Assembly (NCBI GenBank): GCA_018365815.1
Contig: JAGZJH010000041.1
Span: forward strand, 1-19,936
DNA length: 19,936 bases
Direction: 5' to 3'
Source of the DNA: Erysipelotrichaceae bacterium
GTDB taxonomy: Bacteria; Bacillota_I; Bacilli_A; Erysipelotrichales; Coprobacillaceae
The position numbers and the translations under genes are program-made. The notes under the pieces were generated by a model that was not told the DNA's origin, ran no database searches, and worked only from the letters and a program-made list of their open reading frames with translations. Shown one piece after another: positions 13,928 to 19,936 of the stretch (its first letter is position 1; every line of letters starts with the position of its first letter).

Positions 13928-14312
13928 TCAAGATTTAAATGCTTTTAAAGAACCAATTAAACAATTGGTTAAAGAATATTTAAATTTAAAAATAGAAACA
14001 TTTCAATTAGAGCTTCAAGAATCAATTGAAGTCGAGGCAACAGTTTATTATAAAGGTTTACATGGAAAAATTAAAGCAACCTTAGATTTAATGATTATTT
14101 CAAATCAACTTGCAATTATTTTTAAAGAAGGAACTTTGCAAAATCAATTTTTAAATGTAGATCTTTTTGACTTTATCTCTACGATGATAAAACCTGCTTT
14201 GTGGTATCAATTAGAAAATCGATTAATTTTAATTAATTTTAAAAATATCAACCTTCCTCTTACACTATCAAAAGTAGAAATTGCTAATCAAGAGATATAT
14301 ATAGAATTTTAA
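13914..14312 (+). CDS. soluble protein of unknown function, coupled to the small membrane protein
   Basis: 132 residues, no signal peptide or membrane segment. I do not recognise it. After a helical start (FKEPIKQLVKEYLNLKIE) the rest alternates polar and hydrophobic residues in strand-like stretches: VEATVYYKGLHGKIKATLDL, LAIIFKEGTLQNQFLNVDLF, LILINFKNINLPLTLSKVEI. This suggests a beta-sheet protein, possibly a ligand- or lipid-binding sheet; that is a guess from pattern only. It starts at ATG 13914 behind ATAGGAGGTAATT and overlaps the upstream gene by 14 bases. No terminator separates it from malQ, but malQ has its own promoter, so joint control is uncertain. Confidence 0.75.
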   Translation: MRITNQDLNAFKEPIKQLVKEYLNLKIETFQLELQESIEVEATVYYKGLHGKIKATLDLMIISNQLAIIFKEGTLQNQFLNVDLFDFISTMIKPALWYQLENRLILINFKNINLPLTLSKVEIANQEIYIEF

Positions 14313-14326
14313 AGAAAACGCTTTCA
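14312..14326 (+). promoter_or_regulatory. cre site (CcpA operator) on the malQ promoter
   Basis: AAGAAAACGCTTTCA fits the cre consensus WTGNAANCGNWNNCW with one mismatch (A for T at position 2). It overlaps the proposed -35 of malQ, the arrangement expected for carbon catabolite repression. Confidence 0.65.
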
Positions 14327-14350
14327 ATTATAAAATAACTAATGTATAAT
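14322..14350 (+). promoter_or_regulatory. malQ: malQ promoter
   Basis: TTTCAA (14322-14327), a 17-base spacer and a perfect TATAAT (14345-14350). The -35 is poor and lies within the cre site. A small hairpin, TTATC-CTT-GATAA, follows the -10. Confidence 0.55.
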
Positions 14351-14411
14351 ATCATTATCCTTGATAAGTATTAATGGACACTTTTTATGTGAATTAGAGG
14401 GGGAGTGAAAG

Positions 14412-15779
14412 ATGAAAAAAGCAGGTGTTTTACTTCCTGTGTTTTCTTTGCCAGGTTCATATGGGATTGGAGATTTTGGGAAAAATGCTTATCATTTTAT
14501 TGATTTAATAAAAAAAAGCGGGTTGAGTTATTGGCAGGTATTACCACTAAATCCACTTGACGAAAGTTTTTCACCTTATCAAGCAATATCCAGTTTTGCC
14601 GGTGAAACTGTTTATATTGATTTAGGTGGCCTTGAAGAAATGGGTTTGTTAAATAAAATCAAAATACAAGATTTTGACGAAACATTTGCTGATTATCAAA
14701 ATGTTAAAGTATTTAAAGAAGAATTATTTCGAAAAGCCTATCAAAATTTTAAAACTACAATGAAAGATAGTGAAGAGTTTACTCAATTTAAAAAAACTTG
14801 GTGGTTAAAAAGTTTTTGTGAATTTAAAGTATTATATCATTTAAATGACAAAACACTTTGGCCAACATGGAAGAAACATAAAATTGACGATGATGAAATG
14901 GAATTTGAGGCTTTTAAACAATTTATTTTTTTTAAACAATGGAATAATTTAAAAGAATATGCGAATAATCAAGGAATTAAAATTATAGGAGATTTACCAT
15001 TTTATGTTGGATTTAATAGTGAAGATGTTTACACGTATCGCCAATTTTTTAAACTTGATGAAAATAACCAACCTACTTGTGTATCGGGTGTACCGCCTGA
15101 TTACTTTAACTTAGAAGGGCAAAGGTGGAACCACCCAATTTATAATTGGCAGGAGTTAGAAAATCAACATTTTGATTATTGGATAAAAAAGATTAAACAC
15201 GCTTGTAGCATGTTCGATATTTTAAGATTAGATCATTTTAGAGCATTTGATACTTATTGGGAAGTTGATAAAGATTCTGTTGGGGCAAAAAATGGACAAT
15301 GGATTGAAGCACCAGGAGATGCATTGTTTAATGAATTATTCAAACAATATCCAGATTTAAAAATAATCGTTGAAGATTTAGGCTGCTTAAGGCCGGAAGT
15401 TTATGAATTAAAAGATAAATATCATTTAGATGGAATGAACGTCCTACAATTTTGTTATAATGAGTTTTTAAATCATCAAATACCTAAAAATTGTATTTTC
15501 TATACGGGAACTCATGATAACAATACTCTACTTACTTGGAAAAAAGAAAATCACATCTATCAATCTAATTTAGAATTAATAGAAGAAGTTATGAATACAC
15601 CAGCTAACATAGTGATTATTCCATTACAAGACTTTTTAGAACTTGATGATCATACAAGGATTAACAGTCCTGGAACAGTTGGGAAACACAACTGGACTTG
15701 GAGAATTGCTTCGTTAGATGAGTTTGAAAAAATAACATCTACAATTAGGTTAATGGTTGGAAAAACTAGATGTAATTAA
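14412..15779 (+). CDS. malQ: 4-alpha-glucanotransferase (amylomaltase), GH77
   Basis: 455 residues, a compact version of the roughly 500-residue bacterial amylomaltase. It opens with RxAG-type AGVLLPVFSLPGSYGIGDFG, then SYWQVLPLNPLD and FSPYQAISSFAG. Later come GDLPFYVGFNSEDVY and VSGVPPDYFNLEGQRWNHP. Catalytic residues are D274 in LRLDHFRAF (nucleophile), E321 in IVEDLG (acid/base) and D369 in YTGTHDNNT (stabiliser); the end has NSPGTVGKHNWTWRI. It shuffles alpha-1,4-glucan chains, releasing glucose from maltodextrins in the cytoplasm. GGGGGAG lies 6 bases before the ATG. The cre site predicts glucose repression. No glycogen phosphorylase or maltodextrin transporter is next to it. A terminator closes the unit. 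Confidence 0.95.
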   Translation: MKKAGVLLPVFSLPGSYGIGDFGKNAYHFIDLIKKSGLSYWQVLPLNPLDESFSPYQAISSFAGETVYIDLGGLEEMGLLNKIKIQDFDETFADYQNVKVFKEELFRKAYQNFKTTMKDSEEFTQFKKTWWLKSFCEFKVLYHLNDKTLWPTWKKHKIDDDEMEFEAFKQFIFFKQWNNLKEYANNQGIKIIGDLPFYVGFNSEDVYTYRQFFKLDENNQPTCVSGVPPDYFNLEGQRWNHPIYNWQELENQHFDYWIKKIKHACSMFDILRLDHFRAFDTYWEVDKDSVGAKNGQWIEAPGDALFNELFKQYPDLKIIVEDLGCLRPEVYELKDKYHLDGMNVLQFCYNEFLNHQIPKNCIFYTGTHDNNTLLTWKKENHIYQSNLELIEEVMNTPANIVIIPLQDFLELDDHTRINSPGTVGKHNWTWRIASLDEFEKITSTIRLMVGKTRCN

Positions 15780-15802
15780 TGCTATGTTTTCATAGCATTT
15801 TT
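15778..15802 (+). terminator. rho-independent terminator after malQ
   Basis: AATGCTATG (15778-15786), loop TTTT, CATAGCATT (15791-15799), then T. It overlaps the malQ stop codon. Confidence 0.85.
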
Positions 15803-15815
15803 ATTTTAATAGGTT

Positions 15816-15821
15816 TATAAT
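15816..15821 (+). promoter_or_regulatory. -10 box of the M18 aminopeptidase gene
   Basis: A perfect TATAAT between the malQ terminator and AAGGAGG. The -35 would fall in the terminator stem and is poor. Confidence 0.35.
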
Positions 15822-15844
15822 AAAGACATTAAGGAGGGAAAAAC

Positions 15845-17221
15845 ATGAGAAAAAATGCTTGGGAAAAATATACAGGTGAAAAATTAAATGAAGTATTTGA
15901 TTTTTGTGAAGGATACAAACATTACATTTCAGTATGTAAAACTGAAAGAGAATGTGTAAGTGAAACAATCGCAATGGTAGAAAAAGAAGGGTATCGTGAC
16001 TTAAATGATTATATTAGTCATCAAACACCTTTAAAACCGGGAGATAAAGTTTATGTCAATAACTATGGTAAAGCGATTGCTTTATTTGTTATTGGAAAAG
16101 AATCACTAGAAAAAGGTATGAAAATTTTAGGAGCACATATCGATTCTCCACGTATTGACTTAAAACAAGTCCCTGTTTATGAAGATACTGAACTTGGTTT
16201 ATTAGATACACATTACTATGGTGGGATAAAAAAATATCAATGGGTTGCTTTACCTTTAGCAATGCATGGGGTAGTATGCAAAACGGATGGTAGTGTGATT
16301 AACGTTGTGATTGGAGAGGATGAAAACGATCCGGTTTTAGAAATTTCTGATTTATTAGTTCATCTTTCAGGAGATCAAATGTCAAAACCTGCTTCGAAAG
16401 TCATAGAAGGAGAAAATCTCAACGTTCTAGTAGGTAGCATTCCTCTAGAAAACAGTGATAAAGATAAAGTTAAAGCAAATGTTTTAAAAATCCTAAAAGA
16501 AAAATATGATTTTGAAGAAGAAGATTTCTTATCTGCAGAAATTGAATTAGTTCCTGCTGGTAAAGCAAGAGATTTAGGATTTGATCGTTCAATGATTATG
16601 GGATATGGACATGACGATCGTATTTGTGCATATACTTCTTTAAAAGCAATTATGGAAATTGATGTGGTTGATCGTACTTGTTGTTGTTTATTAGTGGATA
16701 AAGAAGAAGTTGGAAGCAATGGAAACACAGGGATGCAATCTAAATTCTTTGAAAATGCAGTAGCAGAAATCATTAATTTAACGACCACTTATGATGATTT
16801 AAAACTACGTCGTTGTTTAGCGAATTCAGTTATGCTTTCTTCTGATGTATCAGCGGCTTATGATCCAAATTATGGTAGTGTTTATGAAAAGAAAAACTCA
16901 GCTTACTTTGCGCGTGGAATTGTCTTTAATAAATACACAGGAGCAAGAGGAAAATCAGGTTGCAACGATGCAAATCCAGAATACATCGCGAAATTAAGAT
17001 CGATTATGGAAAAACATGATGTAAGTTTCCAAACTGCTGAACTTGGTGCGGTAGATGTTGGTGGGGGAGGAACGATTGCCTTCATTTTAGCCAACTTAAA
17101 TATGCAAGTAATTGATTGTGGGGTACCTGTTCATAATATGCATGCCCCTTATGAAGTGGCTTGTAAAGTTGATATTTACGAAACAAAAAGGGGATATAAA
17201 GCATTTTTAATTGAAGCATAG
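15845..17221 (+). CDS. M18 family aminopeptidase
   Basis: 458 residues, full length for a zinc M18 (aminopeptidase I/ApeA-type) enzyme. Metal and catalytic residues are visible: H98 and D100 in LGAHIDSPRIDLK, the bridging aspartate in GYGHDDRICAY (about 257), E287 and E288 in VDKEEVGSNGNTG, D334 in SSDVSAAYDP and H433 in VHNMHAPYE. These enzymes are cytosolic, form dodecameric shells and remove N-terminal residues, often acidic or neutral, from peptides. No signal peptide is present. AAGGAGGG lies about 7 bases before the ATG. It is monocistronic, with a terminator on each side. Codon use matches its neighbours; nothing looks unusual. Confidence 0.93.
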   Translation: MRKNAWEKYTGEKLNEVFDFCEGYKHYISVCKTERECVSETIAMVEKEGYRDLNDYISHQTPLKPGDKVYVNNYGKAIALFVIGKESLEKGMKILGAHIDSPRIDLKQVPVYEDTELGLLDTHYYGGIKKYQWVALPLAMHGVVCKTDGSVINVVIGEDENDPVLEISDLLVHLSGDQMSKPASKVIEGENLNVLVGSIPLENSDKDKVKANVLKILKEKYDFEEEDFLSAEIELVPAGKARDLGFDRSMIMGYGHDDRICAYTSLKAIMEIDVVDRTCCCLLVDKEEVGSNGNTGMQSKFFENAVAEIINLTTTYDDLKLRRCLANSVMLSSDVSAAYDPNYGSVYEKKNSAYFARGIVFNKYTGARGKSGCNDANPEYIAKLRSIMEKHDVSFQTAELGAVDVGGGGTIAFILANLNMQVIDCGVPVHNMHAPYEVACKVDIYETKRGYKAFLIEA

Positions 17222-17258
17222 TTATAAATGTTTAATTCGTTGATTTAAAATACCAAAA

Positions 17259-17323
17259 AAATGATAAACAAAAAGACATTGAGTATGAAGTGTTAATTCA
17301 TTACAATGTCTTTTTTATCATTT
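17259..17323. terminator. bidirectional terminator between the M18 and UMF1-type genes
   Basis: AAAAAGACATTG (17270-17281) pairs with CAATGTCTTTTT (17304-17315). An outer pairing, AAATGATAAA (17259-17268) with TTTATCATTT (17314-17323), can extend the stem. It overlaps the minus-strand stop codon at 17318-17320. Confidence 0.82.
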
Positions 17324-18580
17324 AACTTCTTGAGTACCAAAAATAAAAATAGATCCGCCTATAATAAACAAAGCAATTAAAGACAAAACACCAAAATTAG
17401 TATCATTAGTTAAATCAGTTGTAACAGCCACCAAAAGTGGACCCATAATTGCCGCAAAACGACCGAAGATTGTGTAAAATCCAAAAAATTCATTTGACTT
17501 TTCTTTTGGGATAATTTTACCAAAATATGAACGACTTAACGCTTGGATACCACCTTGACTAGAAGCTACTAAAATTGCTAGAATGAAAAAATCAGTAATA
17601 CTATCTAAAAAATATGCATATATACAAATAAAACTATAGATAAAAATTGCAATAGAAATCAATTTTCTAGTCGAATAATGCTCAGATAATTTTCCATAAA
17701 TAATCGCACATGGACAAGCGACAATTTGTGTTACAAGCAAAGCAATCATTAATCCATTACTATCAAGTCCTAAAGAAGTTCCATAAGTAGTTGCCATTTT
17801 AATAATTGTATTTACCCCATCAATATAGAAAAAATATGCAAGTAAAAAAATAAAAACTTGTTTATACTGTGTAATTTCTTTAAAAGTTTTTACTAACCGT
17901 TTAAAAGAAAGTAAGACGATATGTTTTTCTTTTTCTAATCCACCTACTTGGTTCACATACTTGACAAATGGAATTGCGAAAACAAGCCACCACAATGCAG
18001 TAATAATAAAACTGATTTTCGCAGCCATAAAATCATCAAGACCTAAAGTATTGGCATTTAGAATAATTAATATGCTAATAATAAAAGGGATGGTACTTCC
18101 TCCTATATAACCTAATGCATAACCGGTTGTAGAAACTTTATCCATTTTCTTTTCATCTGTCACATCGACAATAAACGAATCATAAAAAATATTTGCTCCG
18201 GTATATCCAAAAAGAGAGAAAATAAACAAAATCAATAAAATAAACCATGCAAAGGTATGATAAGGAATCAAGCCCATCAATCCGGTAAAAAATACACCAA
18301 TAATAAAGAAAATCATGAACATTTTCTTTTTATATCCGCGGTAATCTGCAATACTTCCTAAAATTGGAGACATAAAAGCAATAATCATAGTTCCAATAGA
18401 ATTAGCATAACCCCAATAAGTAGTTGATTTAATCGAGTCTATATTAGCTAAATCAGTTAATGAAGAAAATACGATAGGTAAAATAGCTGACATAATGATT
18501 ACAGAATAAACCGATTCTGCCCAATCATAAAAAATATATGACCATTCTTGTAAAGTAAATAGTGATTTAATTTTTTTCAT
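17318..18580 (-). CDS. MFS transporter of the UMF1 / Atg22-like type
   Basis: 420 residues with about twelve hydrophobic segments. Hallmarks of the UMF1 (Atg22-like) branch are the opening EWSYIFYDWAESVYSVII, the first-half loop GSIADYRGYKKKMF and ANIFYDSFIVDVTDEKKMDK. In the second half are GGIQALSRSYFGKIIPKEKS and NEFFGFYTIFGRFAAIMGP. Fungal Atg22 exports amino acids from the vacuole; bacterial members are uncharacterised permeases, so the substrate is unknown. GGGAGGATC lies about 9 bases before the ATG. It is transcribed from a symmetric promoter region shared with the divergent phospholipase-C-fold gene, which suggests joint expression. A bidirectional terminator separates it from the convergent aminopeptidase gene. 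Confidence 0.9.
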   Translation of the reverse strand: MKKIKSLFTLQEWSYIFYDWAESVYSVIIMSAILPIVFSSLTDLANIDSIKSTTYWGYANSIGTMIIAFMSPILGSIADYRGYKKKMFMIFFIIGVFFTGLMGLIPYHTFAWFILLILFIFSLFGYTGANIFYDSFIVDVTDEKKMDKVSTTGYALGYIGGSTIPFIISILIILNANTLGLDDFMAAKISFIITALWWLVFAIPFVKYVNQVGGLEKEKHIVLLSFKRLVKTFKEITQYKQVFIFLLAYFFYIDGVNTIIKMATTYGTSLGLDSNGLMIALLVTQIVACPCAIIYGKLSEHYSTRKLISIAIFIYSFICIYAYFLDSITDFFILAILVASSQGGIQALSRSYFGKIIPKEKSNEFFGFYTIFGRFAAIMGPLLVAVTTDLTNDTNFGVLSLIALFIIGGSIFIFGTQEVK

Positions 18581-18603
18581 AAATAAAAGATCCTCCCATC
18601 TTT

Positions 18604-18632
18604 AATTTACAATATTTTAGATTGAAGTTCAA
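18604..18632 (-). promoter_or_regulatory. promoter of the UMF1-type transporter gene
   Basis: On the minus strand TTGAAC (18632-18627), a 17-base spacer and TAAATT (18609-18604). The -35 is one half of the inverted repeat TTGAAGTTCAA. Confidence 0.55.
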
Positions 18633-18650
18633 AGTAATTAGTGTTAAATT
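18622..18650 (+). promoter_or_regulatory. promoter of the phospholipase-C-fold gene
   Basis: TTGAAG (18622-18627), a 17-base spacer and TAAATT (18645-18650). It mirrors the minus-strand promoter around 18627. Confidence 0.5.
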
Positions 18651-18693
18651 TATATTAATTTAATAAACTTTGTAGAAATTTGGAGGAAAAAAG

Positions 18694-19680
18694 ATGCCTG
18701 ATTTAATTACACATTACTTATTTGCACAAGAAATTATCAATGATTTAAAAAAAGAACTTATTTTAAATCATCTAGCCACTTATAATTTAGGAAGTAGTGG
18801 TCCGGATTATTTTTTTTATTACCATATTCTACCTTATTCAAAAAAGAAAAACAGACACCAAATCACACAATTTGGACATATGATGCATAATAAAAACATC
18901 GATCAATTTTTTGAAGAAAGCTTTATTTACTTAAAAGAAAACTATAGTGATACTTTATATAGTTATTTTATTGGTTATTTAACCCATTACTTCTTAGACC
19001 GTAAAGCTCATCCTTATATTTTTTACTTTTCCGGTGTGCAAAATCACTACCCTGAAACAAAAATTTATGAATACTGGCACAAACGTTTTGAAGTATGTAT
19101 CGATGAAAAAATGCTTAACGAAATAGCACATACCGATATAAAACACTTTCACCCCGCCACAATAGTGAATGTTAAAGAAATAGAAATGCAAACCATTTAT
19201 GATTATACTGCTTTTCTAATAAAAAAAACATATCAGCAAAACATCGAATTTTATGACTTAAAACAAAGTATATATGATTTTCGTCAAGCTTTAAAATTAC
19301 TATATAGTAAATATAGTTATAAAAAAAGACTAGTTCTTCAAATCGAAAAGGTATTCAAAATTCCACCGCAAATATCAACTGCAATGTATTCAATAAAGGA
19401 AGAAAACTACGACTTTTTAAATATAAAAAAACAAGAATGGCTTGATCCTTGTAATCAAAATATAAAACATAATGAGAGTTTTATTGAATTATATGAAGAA
19501 GCTAAAATAGAAACAGTTCATTTTATAAAACAATTAGATTTGTATTTAAACAATGAATTGGAGTTAAAAGAATTGATGAAAACAATTGATGGAAAATGTT
19601 TTGATACAAATTATCGTGAAGGGATAGAATTAAAATACAGTAGATGTATTTATGAGTATAGAGATGTTTTGAAAAAGTGA
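18694..19680 (+). CDS. zinc-dependent phospholipase C-fold protein
   Basis: 328 residues. The first 140 have the metal-ligand pattern of the zinc-dependent phospholipase C family (S1/P1-like helical fold): H7 in MPDLITHYLFAQE, D38 in SSGPDYFFYYH, H62 and H65 in FGHMMHNKN, H98 and D102 in YLTHYFLDRKAHPY, and H129 with E133 in WHKRFEV. The rest is helical with a charged C-terminus. Unlike the secreted clostridial toxins it has no signal peptide, so this is the cytoplasmic group common in gut Bacillota, whose substrate is not known; calling it a phospholipase is by family only. TTTGGAGG precedes the ATG at 18694. It is divergent from the UMF1-type transporter and shares its promoter region. No clear terminator follows. 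Confidence 0.85.
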   Translation: MPDLITHYLFAQEIINDLKKELILNHLATYNLGSSGPDYFFYYHILPYSKKKNRHQITQFGHMMHNKNIDQFFEESFIYLKENYSDTLYSYFIGYLTHYFLDRKAHPYIFYFSGVQNHYPETKIYEYWHKRFEVCIDEKMLNEIAHTDIKHFHPATIVNVKEIEMQTIYDYTAFLIKKTYQQNIEFYDLKQSIYDFRQALKLLYSKYSYKKRLVLQIEKVFKIPPQISTAMYSIKEENYDFLNIKKQEWLDPCNQNIKHNESFIELYEEAKIETVHFIKQLDLYLNNELELKELMKTIDGKCFDTNYREGIELKYSRCIYEYRDVLKK

Positions 19681-19936
19681 GGTTATATTATAAGACTGTA
19701 AGATTTTAAATAGTAAGTAATTGTTTAGATAATGGTGTGGTTAATAAGCAATTAATAAGATATTGAATTAAAGAAATAAAGCATTAAAGAAATAATGAAA
19801 TGGAGAAAAAAAGCAAAATTTAAATAAATCAACCATAAACGAAATAGATAAGAAGAAGTAGAAGTAAGTGAAAAAAAGGAATAGAAAAGATGTGAAAAGA
19901 GAAAAAAAGAAAAGGAAAAGGAAAGGGTAAAAAAAG
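19681..19936. other. gene-free, strongly purine-skewed window end
   Basis: About 256 bases with no supportable gene. The last 96 bases (19841-19936) contain no C and only nine T; the rest are A and G. It could be a real polypurine tract, the start of an unfinished lysine-rich gene, or low-quality contig-end sequence. Confidence 0.5.

Noticed and set aside
16375..17094. Minus-strand open frames inside the aminopeptidase gene
   Set aside because: They lie fully within a well-supported M18 gene, have low-complexity serine/proline-rich translations and no ribosome binding sites.
1..19936. CRISPR array, insertion sequence, phage or toxin-antitoxin system
   Set aside because: No regularly spaced repeats, no transposase or integrase motifs and no terminal inverted repeats were seen. 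The lone XRE gene has no toxin partner next to it.

Overview
This is a low-GC (roughly 30 % by eye) bacterial window from a Gram-positive Bacillota chromosome. Clean GGAGG-type ribosome binding sites, TATAAT-like promoters, rho-independent terminators, heavy TTA/AAA codon use and the gene families present suggest a gut member of the Erysipelotrichales or a close relative. That placement is inference; no rRNA or tRNA gene is present to confirm it. I saw no insertion sequence, CRISPR array, phage gene or conjugation gene.

Left part (1-6640): the 3' end of a MATE efflux pump, an O-antigen-ligase-like membrane protein, then a decayed stretch. An aminoglycoside 6-adenylyltransferase-like gene carries three frameshifts and a nonsense codon (2348-3207). 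An MFS transporter gene has an internal TAA and no recognisable start codon (4964-6136). Between these two wrecks lie an intact metallo-beta-lactamase-fold hydrolase (minus) and a divergent RpiR-type regulator (plus). A GNAT acetyltransferase converges on the broken transporter across hairpin terminators.

Middle part (6640-11590): a PurF-like protein that keeps the phosphoribosyltransferase site and four cysteines placed like those of Fe-S PurF, but has Ser where the glutaminase Cys nucleophile should be. After strong terminators comes a two-gene operon encoding a GH109-like NAD-dependent glycosidase and a GH35 beta-galactosidase. Both lack signal peptides, so they probably act on an imported beta-galactoside/alpha-GalNAc type glycan inside the cell.

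Right part (11590-19936): a small XRE regulator whose promoter is a perfect 28-bp palindrome, a Cof-type HAD phosphatase, an Lrp/AsnC regulator behind a possible 9-codon leader ORF, an unrecognised pair (small membrane protein plus overlapping soluble protein), malQ with a CcpA-type cre site on its promoter, an M18 aminopeptidase, a UMF1-type MFS transporter, and a divergent zinc-dependent phospholipase-C-fold protein. The last two share a symmetric back-to-back promoter. The window ends in a C-free purine-rich stretch that may be a contig end.

Most units are one or two genes bounded by terminators, several of them bidirectional between convergent genes. The functional theme is sugar/glycan use (GH109, GH35, malQ, RpiR, cre), with transport and small housekeeping enzymes. 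I found no convincing new multi-gene defence or mobile system. The most unusual single gene is the glutaminase-dead PurF homologue.
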